Source: Morinoia aosen
Taxonomy: Eukaryota; Arthropoda; Malacostraca; Amphipoda; Talitridae
Assembly (NCBI GenBank): GCA_030386875.1
Contig: CM059575.1
Coordinates: forward strand, 43,430,859-43,494,858
Direction of reading: 5' to 3'
Length of the DNA stretch: 64,000 nucleotides
Part shown: positions 40,494-53,125 of the stretch, one piece after another
Position numbering within the stretch: the stretch's first letter is position 1
How the letters are laid out: the number at the start of each line of letters is the position of its first letter
Notes under the pieces: model-generated
Database searches by the model: none
Told to the model about the DNA's origin: nothing
What the model saw: only the letters and a program-made list of their open reading frames with translations
Program-made: the position numbers and the translations under genes

Positions 40494-41082
40494 TCGCGTC
40501 TTACCAGACGCGAATTTTGAACTTCCCCAGACGGCAACATTTTGCGGATCCGCGCTGGTCCGCAAAGCCGACGCCAGCGTTCTATTTGACTAAAGTGCTC
40601 GTGAAGGCAACCACGTGTACCCGGATAATTTTAAGTTTCCGTGTACTTTCGTGGTGTTGTGTCAGAAAACTATTAACTCCGTGTTTTTGAACTAGCTATA
40701 TTGTCAATTCGCCACTATGAGTCTTTGTGTTTGACAGCGGTGAACAGCCGGCCGCTAGAACGTTCAAGGATGTTTCTGGCGGCCGGCGAACCACCTACAT
40801 TGAGTCAGACTAGCCGTCGTGATGCTGTGATTATCCTAGTGCTTTCTCTAGCCAGTATGCTGCAGTGTAATGCTAGAAATAAGCCAGATTCTAGATTAAC
40901 AGTATTTTAGCAGACCACTGAATGTGTGAATTTTGTAAACTTGCTCATTGAGTTTGACTCTAAATTTAGGCCTAATATGTGTATTCTCATGATAGGATTT
41001 GACAACTCAGATGGGGAAAACAGGAGTATTAGACAGGTTCAGTGAATGTGTGGTTGTCACAGGTTTGCCTGTTAAATAATTT
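40494..41082 (+). repeat. BEL LTR, portion shared by both copies (5' copy)
   Basis: It matches 45931-46518 at about 98%. The shared part does not end in CA at GTTAAATAATT, and downstream sequence has LTR-like features (AATAAAGAAAGAGTTAC at 42283). The full LTR is therefore probably longer, up to about 1.8 kb. A minisatellite lies in the inferred remainder. Confidence 0.85.
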
Positions 41083-41796
41083 TGATTCTGAATTTAGGTT
41101 TAATATGTGCATTTGTTGCCCTGTATTTGAATTAAGCAATTTAAAAAAATTGGCGAGTCGTGTCAAACCTTTTCAGTATTAGGCTGGTCAATGAGATAGC
41201 CGTTTTTATGTTTGATAATAGGATTTTTTTGACAATGGCTGATCTGCTGTATCTCAAGTTCTGATTCTGCGGCTGGATAGGCTGTAGTACTAGCCCGCTG
41301 TTACTATTTCAGCTTGCCCCTGCATCAGAGACCTAATTTTCACTGTTCCCTTTCCACAGGTAGAGTAAAGAAAAAGACAAAGTAGTCGTTTATTTTGTAT
41401 GTTGAAATAGGCTATTCCAGGTTTTGACGTGAGGGACCTTCCCCCATCGTCTGTAAGTATTTTAGGGTATTGTCAGGTTGTTCTATCAAGGTTGTAACCA
41501 GTGGTGCTGTAGCTTTTGATCATGTAAACAGTCAGAGAAGGCCGAGTACTTAAAATTAAAGTCAATGTGTCAACGTGTTGTCCTCTTTTGAACACAGTGC
41601 ACATATCTGATAGCCTAAAGATTATAACAAGTTAACAAGTAAAGACTCCATGTAGAGAATGAAATGTGTTTTTCATCATGAAAGCCTGAAATTTTAACAT
41701 GCTGACTCAGACGCTAAAAATGTTGTAAACAATGTGTGTGTGAGTAGGCTGTCTTCCTTTGGTCCTGTGGGTGTATTACGAATGTGTCTTTTATAA

Positions 41797-41970
41797 ATGT
41801 GTTTTTTAGCAATGTGTTCTTTAGCAAGGTGTTCTTTAGCAAGGTGTTCTTTGGCAATGTGTTCTTTAGCTGGAAAATGTTCTTTAGTAATGTGTTCTCT
41901 AGCCTGAGAGACTTATTTTTCTTCTCTGAATTGTGTCATTGTGTTATGAATTGTGTCATTGTGTTATGTT
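41797..41970 (+). repeat. 15-bp minisatellite and 22-bp duplication
   Basis: AATGTGTTCTTTAGC-like units recur about seven times at 41797-41910 with variants such as AAGGTGTTCTTTGGC. Immediately after, TGAATTGTGTCATTGTGTTA is present twice (41930-41968). Both lie in the inferred LTR interior. Confidence 0.85.
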
Positions 41971-42482
41971 GTTGGCAGGGCGGTGAATTCCCTTTCATGT
42001 GTTGCTATTCTCCCATGGCAATGTTTCATTGCTACTCTCTTATCGCTCTTCTGTCCTTAGAATATCATACCTAGTTCTAGCATTATTTAGTTGCTCTTCG
42101 TGTCTTACTCAGCTACTTCTCATATACCTTCGAGGTATGAATTTCCTTTCTTGTTATGCGGTACTATATACCTTAATTGGTCAGTCGTCTATGATCTTAA
42201 ATTAGGAGTTTTTCTTGTCATGCAATTGCTGGTCCGAGTCTGAACTATACCTGTTTGTGCAGTTTACGGCGCCACGGATATCGAAATAAAGAAAGAGTTA
42301 CAAGCCCTTTTTTGTCCGTCCCCGCCCGTTAACCCGCGTTGCTGTAGCGAAGATCATAATCCGCAAAGAAACGTGAGAGTAAAAGACGTCAGCGGAAGGT
42401 GCCCCTCCACGAAGAAGTCCTCCAAAGAGGAGGCCCACAGCAGATTCTCAGCAGCCCGTGGCGAATATTCGAGAGCACAGAA

Positions 42483-45455
42483 ATGAACTCTCTCGGAAGA
42501 AAGAACAAGCCTAGACTTCCACAGCTGGAAGACCAGTTCAACACCGAGCTAGCAGCCTTGAACAGTCTCCTGAATGGTGCAGTACCACGAGATCTCAAGA
42601 CTCCCGGCGAGGTCGACCAGGTGTACTCTGGAATCCGAACAAAGGCTAAGGCCGTCAAGCAGCTCGGAGATCAGTTAGTCACGACTCTCGAGACCTCAGG
42701 GGCCACAGCACAAGCGACGGTAATCCGAGACTCATTGACAAGCGCTAGAGCTCGTAGAAAAGCACTAGCGAATTCAATGGATCACAGAAACGAGGAGCTC
42801 TGGGGGAGCTCGTCACAGAGTGTGGCAAAAGAACCCTCCCAGCGCAAGAGTTCGAGGTCGAAGAAGACCTCGTCCAAGAACCAGCAGCAAGGCGCTGCAT
42901 ATCAGAACAAGCCTTCAAAGTCATTATTGGCTGAGAGCAGGAACGGACACGGTTCCCACCGTCGAGGCAAAGACCAGGCCAGCCCCAGTCATCCTCGTCA
43001 GAGTCACCAAAGCTCGAGCTATTACAGCCAGAGCCAAGACAGTGAGAGCGATCATAGCCAGAGCCTTCCCAGCGCCAGCTCTCGTCACAAGGATGGTGAG
43101 TCCGAGCGTCGCGAGCCCCCTAGCCAAGGCAATAAGCAGATGCTTATCGACATCACGGAAGATCCATCGGTGCTGTTGGCACAAATCAACATCGAGAGGT
43201 CGAAATTGAGGAATGGGAACCGAACGGAGAATGATCAGCCCTTTGGCGAGGAGAATATCGAGAGCAAAGATGCTCGCACAGGTGCCTGGGTCGACCAAGC
43301 TTTCCAACGCCATGTCGTGGAGCCCACAGGGGGCGCGACGGCGGTCGCGAACGCTCTACCCCGTAACACCGCCCTCGCACCTCCGATGAACCCCCCCGCA
43401 CCAGCATTCCAGCCTAGCACCTCCACCAGCTCACCGGCCGTGGTCTTTGAAACAAGGCCACCAGTGATCGACGGAGCTATGAGGCTCTCGATGATCGAAG
43501 ATTTAAAAAAGGGGCCCAGATAGCCTTACGCGGGAGAGGCTCATCTGTTCCACAGATGGTTCGATGCCTTCAAGAGAAGGATGGAAAGGCTCGCCGTGGA
43601 GCCCATCGACGCCATTAAGATCCTCACAAACCATACCTGTGGAGAGCCGAGGAGCCTGATCGACGATATACTAGCCGCCACATACCTGGACACAGCGGCC
43701 CTGCTCACCCACATCGTCGAACAATTGAAGACTCGCTTCGGCTCTGACGACAGAGTAGCCGACAGCCTGCTCGAACGCCTCGCGCAAACTTCGGACATCA
43801 AAGGGTCGAAGGGCGACCGCACGGTCGGTCTCAAGCTGCGGAAGTTCAGCGACGCCTGTCTAGCGATCCATCACACCATGCAACATAACCACGGCCTCTC
43901 CTTCCTGAACACCGACGTAGGGCTATCCCCCATCGTAGAGAGACTGCCCTTCTTCGTTCTGGATGCCTGGAGAAACGAAAGAATTAGGCACAGAAGATTA
44001 TTTGGATCGCTACCTGATTTCGCCAGGTTCTGCGAGTTCATCAAAACGCTGTCAGACACCCAGTGCGACAGTTTTGGGACATCGAACCTCAACTGGGTGA
44101 GTAATCGACGCGACACCGCGGCCCCCGCTCGCCCTAGTCCAAGAGCCCCGCGAGTTCTCTACCCATCCTCGGAGAATCAACCCGGCAGTTGCGTCCTCCA
44201 CCAGAGCACACAGCACGAGACAAGCTCGTGCCAAGCGGTGAGAATAATGGAACCTCAAAAGAAGAAGGATTTCATCCGCGAGTACAAATTGTGCTACCGC
44301 TGCCTAGGCACTCACTGGGCCAAGCACTGCAATGAAGTTGTGAAGTGCGACGACTGCGGAGCCAACAATCACAGCACAACTGCTCACATCAACAGGCGAG
44401 CAGCAGGAAATTCGAGTGAAACCCCTCGTCAGCAGAGACCCAGTCGAGAACCGAGCGACGACAGGGCTCAGAGTGAACTCGGGGAGAGTTTGAAAGCCGT
44501 GGCCCTGACCTCTCACGTGCCCACAGCCGAGAAGGGTGCATGCAGCAAAGTTCTTCTGGCAGACGTTATCGACGAGAACACGCATCGGTCGTGCCGCGCC
44601 TACGTAATCCTAGACGAACAGAGCACCACGTCCTTCTGCTCTCCTAAGTTGTTGAACACCCTTCGTGTGACAACCTCCAAGACTCACTACGCGCTAGAGA
44701 CGCTGACTGATCAATCCGCCGTTCGGTACGGCAGACGCGTGTCAGGGCTGAAAATAAGGGGAGTGTCTGAAGACCAAACATTCGAGCTCCCACCGATGTT
44801 GGAATGCAATTCCATCCCCGACAGAAAACAAGCAGTCGCGACCTATGGACGCGTCGCAAGAACCCCGGAGATATCACACTTCGCCCACCATTTCCTGCCC
44901 TTGGACAAACACGCAGAAGTAGCGGTGCTCCTAGGGACGGACCGTGGAGACCTACTCTACAGCCACTCCGACAAACAATGCCGTAAGGCTCCGTTCGTCC
45001 ACCACACTGCCTTAGGCTGGGCAGTGGTCGGCAAGGTGAACGACGACGTCAGACCCGAAGGAGAGCACTCTTACACGGTCGCAAGAATCGTAGCCGAAGC
45101 CGCTCTCAAAACCCGTGGCCCGGAGACGTGCCTTGAACCGTTTTCAGGAAAGGACGCTATTACCCAGCAGCACAGCGACGAAACCTCTCATCCGCGGCCC
45201 CCCGACGACCGCGGAGACTCTGAAAAGATGAAAAACACAAGGGTAGAGGACGAGAATCAAGCGGAAGCCATGCCAACGACGAGATTTATCAACCAGTCAG
45301 CAACCAACGATGGAATGACCGTTCTTCGCGATCAAGACAGCACATCACCGAAGTCCAAGAAGAGACAGAAACGGGAGAAGCCGTACCCTGACGATCATAA
45401 GAGAAAGTGCAACGTGCACTATGCTGAGCGCACATCTGTTGATAAGAGAGCTTGA
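42483..45455 (+). pseudogene. BEL/Pao gag and protease region (fossil)
   Basis: The first part (42483-43523) encodes a gag-like protein opening MNSLGRKNKPRLPQLEDQFN with a Ser/Arg-rich middle. The second (43581-45455) encodes the remaining gag-type domain (NERIRHRRLFGSLPDFARFC), zinc-knuckle motifs (CYRCLGTHWAKHC, CDDCGANNH) and a DUF1758 Pao-type peptidase with the active-site-like ILDEQSTTSFCS. Base composition is much more GC-rich than the flanks. These parts would package element RNA and process the polyprotein. It is a fossil and is considered non-functional. Confidence 0.85.
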
Positions 45456-45928
45456 CAGAACGGACCAAGCAAAGGGGGAGGCAGCCCCGCGGCCCCCGAC
45501 CCTCCAGGAAATGCCAAGCACCCACCTCCATCCTCCCTTGACCAGCCTCTCAGTACCGTCTGCGCGACAAGCTGCCGTCGGAACTCGAAACATCGGGACG
45601 AGCATGACGCACTTGCCGACGCACGAGAAATGCCGAGCAGCGTCGAAAAAGACCAGGAGACAACACCAGGACCCCTCCAGAGGTCCACCACCCGCCAGCG
45701 ACCGAAAGCGCGACGTTGGTTGGGGAGGCAGAGAGGCCTCCTCTACGAGCCACGACAGCGCAGCAGGTGGAAGGCCACCCACCCGTCGCTGAAGACAACG
45801 ACGACGCGTCTCGCGGGGCGAGGCGACTGCGATGAGCCCCGTCGAGTGGGGCGCCCCGCCACCGAACTAGCCCTTACCCAGCGCCCCCCCGAAGGCAGTT
45901 ATTGGTGGATAAACCCACCAGAGGGGAA

Positions 45929-46518
45929 GTGTCGCGTCTTACCAGACGCGAATTTTGAACTTCCCCAGACGGCAACATTTTGCGGATCCGCGCTGGTCCG
46001 CAAAACCGACGCCGGCGTTCTATTTGACTAAAGTGCTCGTGAAGGTAACAACGTGTACCCGGATAATTTTAAGTTTCCGTGTACTTTCGTGGTGTTGTGT
46101 CAGAAAACTTTTAACTACGTGTTTTTGAACTAGCTATATTGTCAATTCGCCACTATGAGTCTTTGTGTTTGACAGCGGTGAACAGCCGGCCGCTAGAACG
46201 TTCAAGGATGTTTCTGGCGGCCGGCGAACCACCTACATTGAGTCAGACTAGCCGTCGTGATGCTGTGATTATCCTAGTGCTTTCTCTAGCCAGTATGCTG
46301 CAGTGTAATGCTAGAAATAAGCCAGATTCTAGATTAACAGTATTTTAGCAGACCACTGAATGTGTGAAGTTCGGAAACTTGCTCATTGAGTTTGACTCTA
46401 AATTTAGGCTTAATATGTGTATTCTCATGATAGTATTTGACAACTCAGATGGGAAAAACTGGAGTATTAGACAGGTTCAGTGAATGTGTGGTTGTCACAG
46501 GTTTGCCTGTTAAATAAT
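45929..46518 (+). repeat. BEL second LTR, portion present
   Basis: It begins TGTCGCGTCTTACCAGACGC immediately after the purine-rich tract. It matches the 5' LTR up to GCCTGTTAAATAATT and then passes abruptly into Gypsy pol sequence at 46519. Confidence 0.88.
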
Positions 46519-49500
46519 TATGGTGAACGTTACTGCAAGCGTGACCCCCAACGTCGCTATCACTTGCCCATACGAGCAAGTGTTGGTAGAATTCCCTGCC
46601 CTTTTCTTATCTAACGTAACCCCTAATCACAACACGCTCACGGAACACTATATTGAGACGAGTGGTCCACCCGTTCACGCTAAAGTAAGGCGTCTTCCCC
46701 CGGACCGGTTGCTAGAGGTAAAAGCGGAATTTCAGCGAATGACCGCTGATTGGACCGTTCGCATTTCAAAAAGCCCTTGGTCTAGCCCCTTGATTCTAGT
46801 CCCCAAAAGCAATGGCGAGTTGCGCATTTGCGGCGACTACCGCCAATTGAACTCCGTAACCGTGCCTGATAGATTCCCAATTCCCCACCTGCAAGATTTC
46901 ACTGGGAATCTTGCAGGTGCTAAAATATTCTCTAAAGTAGATCTAAAACGGGCATTTCAACAGATCCCGATGCACGAAAGTTCCATTCAAAAGACCGCCG
47001 TGTGCACGCCGTTCGGTTTGTTTGAGTATCTTCGCATGCCATACGGCCTGCGTAATGCCCCGCAGACCTTTCAGCGACACATGACTGAGGTCCTTTCTGA
47101 CCTACCCTTTTTGTATTGCTACCTTGACGATGTGCTCGTGGCTTCGGGGACGCCCGAGGAGCATGTGCGCCATCTGAGAGAGCTTTGCAAACGACTAGCG
47201 TCGCACTCACTACTGATCAATTCAGAGAAGTGTGTGTTGGGAAAGAAGGAATTGACTTTTCTAGGTTACCACGTTAGCGAGAGGGTAATTAAGCCACTGC
47301 CCGAAAGAGTAGAGGCGTTACGTAGTTTCCCCAAACCTACTAAGCAGAGACAGTTGCGCAGGTTCTTGGGATCGGGTAATTTTTACCACCGATTCCTGAG
47401 AAATTGTGCAGAGACTCTTGCCCCACTTACCTCCTTGATTAAACAATAAAAACGAGGCAAACCCTGTTACGGTCGAGTGAACTAGGGAGGCGGAGAGAGC
47501 GTTTGATCGGATTAAAGAGCAGCTGGCTACTGCTACGGAGCTGGCTTACCCACAACCTAATGCAGAGTTCAGCTTACTAGTAGACGCTTCAGACCTAGCG
47601 GTTGGAGCTGTCTTGCAACAAACCGTCCAGAATGTCACTTCGCCATTGGCATTTTTCAGCCGGAAACTCTCTTCCACCGAACAACGTTACAGCACGTTCG
47701 GGAGATAGCTTCTGGCCATATACTTAGCGGTAAAGCACTTTCGCTATACTCTTGATGCTCGTCAGTTCATTATCTACACAGACCACAAGCCCATCATCAA
47801 CGCAATTAAAATGCCTCCCGAGCGCCACTCGCCTAGAGAAAGCGGGCATCTGAGCTTTATCGCGCAGTTCACGACTGATCTCAGGCACATAAAAGGCGAG
47901 GAAAATACGGTTGCTGACTGCTTATCGCGTGTGTACAGCGCGGTATTAAACCCGTCAGCACCCGAGTTCCGACCCTCTGTTCAAGCGGTTTCGCTACCCG
48001 AGATCATTCGTGAACACCAGTGCGACCTGGAGATCCATAACTTGATTGAGTCCCCCGACTCCTCCTTGAAGTTGTCACTCAGAGAAGGCGCGTACTGTGA
48101 TGCGTACCGTCCCCGCCGTTTTTATTTGCCCTCGAACTTAAGGCACAAAGCAATTCAGCATTACCACAGCCTGGCGCACCTGGGTACGGATAGAACCTTC
48201 CGTTTAATCGCGGATCGTTTTGTTTGGCCCGGGATGCGCAGGGCCGTTAGAGAGTTCGTACGAACCTGCCCCGATTGCCAAGCGAGCAAAGTCACCCGGC
48301 ACAACAAAGCCGCGGTCCAGTCTTGCGCATTCGCAGGGGACAAATTTGATTCCGTTAACATCGATATCGTGGGCCCCCTTCCCAACTCTCGTGGCTGTGC
48401 ATATCTTTTGACCATAATCGACCGCTTCTCCAGATGGGTCGAGGCGGTACCTATTCCTAACATAACAGCAGAAACTGTGGCCCGATCTTTCACAGAGGTC
48501 TGGGTGTCTCGTGATAGTGTGCCGTTAACCGTCACCCATGACAGGGGCGCCCAGTTCACCTCGAGCCTTTGGGCAGAAATCACGAAATTGTTGGGGTGTG
48601 CGAATATAGCAACAACAGCATACCACCCGCAATCAAATGGACTCATAGAGAGAGTACATCGGGATATTAAAGCTGCTCTTCGATGCCTAAAATGTCATGA
48701 TGACTGGGTAGACCGCCTGCCTATTGTACTACTTACTATGCGCAACCTTATCCGGCAGGACCAAAAGTCCACGTCGTCAGAACTGCTTTACGGTAAATCC
48801 TTAAGATTGCCGGGCGATATTGTTGACCCTTCTTCTCACATCGATGACTCCCTGGGACGAATCGCGAATTACGCGACTCGTCTCAAAGCATCGATGCGAG
48901 ACCTCTTATATGTTCCTTCTCGCTCACCTCCAACTACTGAAAGATTAGATCCCATGCTCAAAAAATGCACACACGTGTATGTGCGCGTAGACGCAGTCAA
49001 ACCTCATCTGAGACGACCCTACGATGGCCCGTACAAGATACTAAAGCGCTCCCCTAAGTATTTTGTCGTGGAGAAGGGTCTGGGGACCGACAGCGTTAGT
49101 ATAGACCGCCCTCTCCGTGGCACAGCGGTTAAGGGATCGGACTTGTATGCTGGAAGTCGCGGGCTCGTTCCCAGCGCTGGCGCGGAGATTTTCCCTGTTG
49201 GGTATAAGGGAAAGCTCAAGCACAATACCCCACTCAACCCAGGTGTCGAAAATGGGTACCGGCTTTACGGGGGAACCGTCATGGTGTCCTATATATGGGG
49301 TTAGTTATAAGACATTTGAAAAACCAATGCTAAGATCATATGTATCAGGCTTGATTGGAAATAAAGCATCCCAAAGATGCCGATGTTAACCTTAACCTTT
49401 AACCTTGAAAGCAGCCTACGTTTCTGAAGCTGCGAACTCCCCCATCTCAGCCCCCGAAACACCGGTCCTACTATCCCACCCCAGGGCACCATCTGGGGTG

Positions 49501-49940
49501 CCCCTCAACTTACACTTGTCTGATTGCGCTAGGAGATTACCTCCGATGATGGAATGTAATGAATGCATTGTCCCCCGTGATACCGTTCAACGAACGCAGT
49601 TGGGACACAGTGTTTCCGACGCTGCCACATCGGCTGAGTCTCCGGCAATCTTGGTATCAGTAGATGATCCTTCTGCAGAAAACCCCTTAATATCGCAACC
49701 CATAATAAGGACTAAAACATTCACGGCCCCCAAACCGATCCCTCCTAATAACCCCGTATATCACAGTAGGCACGGCAGACCATCGCGTCCACCAGCCCGT
49801 TACGCCCAAATGTGATTCGTGCGTTCGGACTTGGTTGCTTCCGGTTGGAACCATTTCCTTCGGCACTCATTGTACATTATCCGGGCAACAGCTTCGCTGC
49901 TACCAGACCTTTCGGTCTTCTTAGTGGGGGGGGGGGGGGG
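46519..49940 (+). mobile_element. Gypsy (Ty3-like) LTR retrotransposon fossil, incomplete and broken
   Basis: The parts visible in order are reverse transcriptase (about 46680-47400; LRICGDYRQLN, FGLFEYLRMPYGL, YLDDVLVAS), RNase H (about 47500-47940; LLVDASDLAVGAV, YTDHKPI), integrase zinc-binding and catalytic core (about 48120-48800; HYHSLAHLGTDRTFR, CPDCQASK, DIVGPLPNSRG), a C-terminal segment (49405-49815), and a G-rich tract at 49926-49940 that could be the plus-strand primer site. A tRNA-derived SINE is inserted at about 49105-49405. The left edge abuts the BEL LTR. The fossil is broken in a few places. No pair of LTRs is visible, so its age cannot be estimated. Confidence 0.9.
49105..49405 (+). 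mobile_element. tRNA-derived SINE inserted in the Gypsy fossil
   Basis: The head CTCCGTGGCACAGCGGTTAA (A-box-like) is followed by GCGGGCTCGTTCCCAGCGCT (B-box-like GGGCTCGTTCCC). A terminal CGCGGAG pairs with the initial CTCCGTG, so 49112-49185 resembles a tRNA cloverleaf. The unrelated body ends in the tandem tail GTTAACCTTAACCTTTAACC. Internal pol III promoter boxes would drive its transcription. A short-repeat tail rather than poly(A) suggests mobilisation by a CR1/L2- or RTE-type LINE. No clear target duplication was seen. Confidence 0.8.
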
Positions 49941-52063
49941 TGATCGCTTAATGTAGTGATCGCTTCCAGCCTCTCACCAGCCAAAAATTACGAATTATTA
50001 AAACGTCCATCTAAAAATCCAAGTATCGCATAATAATGACTCTCATTATTTTTAGATTAAGAAATTTACTCAACATTACCCATAATCTATTAAAATTGTG
50101 TACCAAAAAAATATGTCTCTGGAAAATCCAGTTCAAAAAAGTAAGAGACCTCTCAGAGACGCACAGTGGCAACACCAGTCGCCAACAAGCTCACTTTTAC
50201 AAACTGACTTGGTGTGTGTGCGTCACGTGTCTTTGTCTCCTCGGGTGAGATTCTTAATTTTATTGTTCTGTGTCTCGTGTGCTTTACGGTTAAATATTGG
50301 GTACAATTGTTCCGTGAGTATGCTGGTAATTTGAGTCGATGTTATTGTGCATTTTTGTTTTATCTCTTGACTAAGTATCCGACTCTCCCTTTTTACCGAA
50401 TTAAATTGGACAGTTACATTGGCTGGTAATTTGATTGGATCGTTTGCCAATAGGCAGTGATTTTCAGCGTGAAGAATGGTAAAGGAATTCATGTTAGGTC
50501 AAGTTATTAGGAACATCTTCTCTGTTGAGTCATTCTGTGCAAACGCTTAAGCGGGCACAAGTGTTCAAACTTACTACACCATTTTTGTCACTGTTGTTTT
50601 TCCTGTTTGTGTTCCCAGCCTATGATTAATCTCGTGATCTCAATTATTGCATTTTTTAAATTAAGTTTAGGTATTGAAATAATTATAAACTGTTGTTATT
50701 TGCACAGTCAACGATTAAAGTCCAAATTTAAAAAAGCGTTGATAGGTTATTGCAGCTAACAGAGTTTCATTGCTTTAGTTGCTCATTGCTAATCTATTGA
50801 CATAAATAATTAATTAGGAAGTCTGGCTCAGAACTATCCCAACAGTTACCCGATTACATGTGACAACATGTTTGTATAAATAGAATCGGTATTCTTAATA
50901 TAAATACTCTAGAAACTTTCCACATACTATTGATGTTGGAAGGCTGGTTAGGTAGCTAGTAAGTTGAGTTGATTTTGACGCTATGCGTCGTTTTTCAGCG
51001 GGAATAAATTGTAAGGTATTCATGTAAATGCAAGTCATGTAGGACTCAATTCATGGAGGAACTTAGTAACATTTTTTATTTCAATTATTGTTAGAAAATA
51101 AATTGCCTGATGCGTTGGAGAAGCAGCTATTTCTTGAAGCCAGAATTAAGCTATCACAACTCTTTTGTTTTCTTGAAAGTAGTTAGGTGTTAAGCTGAAA
51201 TAGTTAGTCTTGCTCCTAGGAACTTCATATTTAGAGGCCTCACCTCTTCTCATATTTGTTGTCTAAATTCCTTATTTTTGCAATTCATACTCAGTTGTAT
51301 ACTGTTTGTGTCATCTCAGTCCTGTTCCTGCATGTTCTGTAAATTTATAGGCAATTTTTAGTTTTCCAAGTTGCTTCTAAGTTAATTCAATTATTGTATA
51401 TATGTGATAGTCACCCAGGAGCATATGGAGCAAATTCTATCTCACCTATCCCTCATGAGTCAATGTGTTCAAAAACTATGATTAATTTTTGGCATCATTA
51501 AAGCCTAATCTATAGTGCAGACAGTCCTTGACTGTTTGCTTAGTGTAAATGGTTCTAATATAGCAACTGCCAATCCTAAGGCACTTTTGTATTTTATTAA
51601 GTGTACCCTAGAGTATTTGGCTGCAACTTCCTTATATAAAATCAGCCAAACCTTTCTTACGTCGTCTTATCCTTTAACGACTCTGTTTCTAGTAGTACTC
51701 TGAGTATAGTCTTGGGTTAGAGAAATGGGAAAAATTGCACCTGGGAATTTCATGATTGTCCATACGATGTACTCAATTGTGCGATTGCCATCGGCCGTAT
51801 TCGGGCGCCAGAATACGGTTGGGGTACCTGTATAGAGACTCCTCGTTCCGAGGCAACCCTGTTAATTAGCAGTTAGCTCGCAGCCTGGCTTGTGCAGCGA
51901 CTGTTCTCCCTTTTTTATTCTGCTTGAACAAGTAACCCAAATCCTCTTTCCTGTACAGAAGAAACTACGAAGCCAACACAAAAACACCACCACCTTCCTC
52001 AATCCAAAGTCATTGAGCCCAAAAATCGGACGTTCCTCAGACCCACTTGAGACGTCCCTAAGA
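49941..52063. other. Non-coding block after the Gypsy fossil, possibly LTR-derived
   Basis: About 2.1 kb of T-rich sequence with no ORF of note, starting TGATCGCTTAATGTAGTGAT right after the G tract, where a 3' LTR would be expected. A perfect hairpin, CCGTATTC / GGGCGCCA / GAATACGG, lies at 51795-51818. Without a second copy in the window the LTR interpretation cannot be verified. Confidence 0.35.
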
Positions 52064-52230
52064 GTCATTCAGCCACACGGCTCACACTCTGATTCATTCA
52101 GCCACACGGCTCACACTCTGATTCATTCAGCCACACGGCTCACACTCTGATTCATTCAGCCACACGGTTCACACTCTGATTCATTCAGCCACACGGCTCA
52201 CACTCAGACTCACTCAGCCACACGGCTCCA
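52064..52230 (+). repeat. 29-bp minisatellite, ~5.5 copies
   Basis: The unit CATTCAGCCACACGGCTCAC plus ACTCTGATT is repeated nearly perfectly. The last copies vary (CACTCAGACTCACTCAGCCA). A Pro/His/Ser-rich frame here follows from the repeat. Confidence 0.95.
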
Positions 52231-52755
52231 CACGCAGCAACCCCCCAGGGACTGCCTCTTTTGAGACAACATAATTGAACCAACTATCACCGCATCTGCG
52301 GATAACTACACCAACAAATACATTCTCGCCTGGATCCACAACGGATTCCCTCGAGCCACGGCAGCGGCTGGAGAACGTCGCCTTACTGGACCCGGATCTC
52401 CTCCACAAGAAGCGGATCCACCCCCACAGTTGCCGTAGTCACGGCACCCATAGGCGACACAAATAAAAAAAGGCGAGAGTTTTCGTTTATCACTGTCCTT
52501 CAGAGGATAGACTCGTGCTGGTGGAGTGAAAAACCACGGTGCCAGTAGAGCACCCGATTACCCACTCCTTCTGAGTCCATGGGCCCAATCTAACTGACAA
52601 TCTTATATTCAAATTTTAAACGTGCATTTATGTGCCTTGCCCTAGGCACCATAAGTGCTGGTGACCCCCTGTCAAAACCTTAATTATCGAAGTTGTTGAT
52701 ACCAGCATATCAAACTGGTATCCTTAAATAAATAAGCAAAAATTAAAAAAACACG
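52231..52755. other. Unassigned sequence between minisatellite and LINE-2 copy E
   Basis: It is moderately GC-rich to 52560 with no recognisable domain. ATTTTTGCTTATTTATTTAA in complement near 52728 may mark the right edge of the inserted block. GATACCAGCATATCAAACTG with GGTATC near 52700 forms a short foldback. Confidence 0.3.
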
Positions 52756-52769
52756 CCACCAATGAAAAT

Positions 52770-53125
52770 TCATAAGCTGATGGGTGCCGGTAAAGGCTGC
52801 CGGTAATGATGGATTTATGTTTATTTATTTGCGCTTTCAACCGAACCATTTCTATGCCCTCGCACACTTCATTTGTTAAAAGTAAAGACGAAAAATAAAT
52901 TTCTTTCGCGAAAATAAATGATCCACTACCTTTGTTACCTTTAACGCCGGCATGGCGGTACAGCACGTAATCGGGAATATTGAAAAAGGAGCTCTGAGTT
53001 CGCGAATCAAACCATGTCTCGGAAACACATAAAATATCAATGTCTTCTGTGACCAACATTACTCTAACGTCATCCAGCTTATTAATGAGGCTACGAGCAT
53101 TGATATGTTTAATTTTGATGTTTTT
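52770..53125 (-). pseudogene. LINE-2 ORF2 endonuclease N-terminal piece
   Basis: The minus strand reads KIKHINARSLINKLDDVRV, then MLVTEDIDILCVSETWFDSR, NIPDYVLYRHAGVKGNKGSG and KSIITGSLYRHPSA. This is the N-terminal half of an exonuclease-endonuclease-phosphatase domain (N of the NARSL motif, E of SETW, R of YRHPS). The GDFN and SDH motifs are missing here but occur in copy D (GDFIIDL, AGHHSVE). The frame is open across this piece. Confidence 0.85.

Larger units (their letters stand above)
40494..46518 (+). mobile_element. BEL/Pao LTR retrotransposon fossil, incomplete and broken
   Basis: The parts visible are a 5' LTR beginning at 40494 (TCGCGTC...GACGCG hairpin at its edge), a gag-type region with two zinc-knuckle-like motifs, an aspartic protease domain of the Pao type (DUF1758), a purine-rich tract AGAGGGGAAG just before 45929, and the beginning of the second LTR (45929-46518). 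The two LTR stretches differ at about 13 of ~588 positions by eye (~2%), which points to a fairly recent insertion. It is inserted in LINE-2 sequence on the left. On the right its second LTR joins a Gypsy fossil. It looks incomplete, with several breaks. Confidence 0.85.

Noticed and set aside
42389-45798. Many open frames on the minus strand and in alternative plus frames across the BEL fossil.
   Set aside because: They are shadows of GC-rich gag/protease coding sequence. Only the frames with zinc-knuckle and DUF1758 similarity are meaningful.
49112-49185. A functional tRNA gene.
   Set aside because: The tRNA-like head continues without a terminator into a SINE-like body with a tandem tail and sits inside a Gypsy fossil. 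The anticodon arm does not pair well.
52064-52230. A CRISPR-like array.
   Set aside because: The 29-bp units abut directly with no unique spacers and the context is eukaryotic, so it is a minisatellite.
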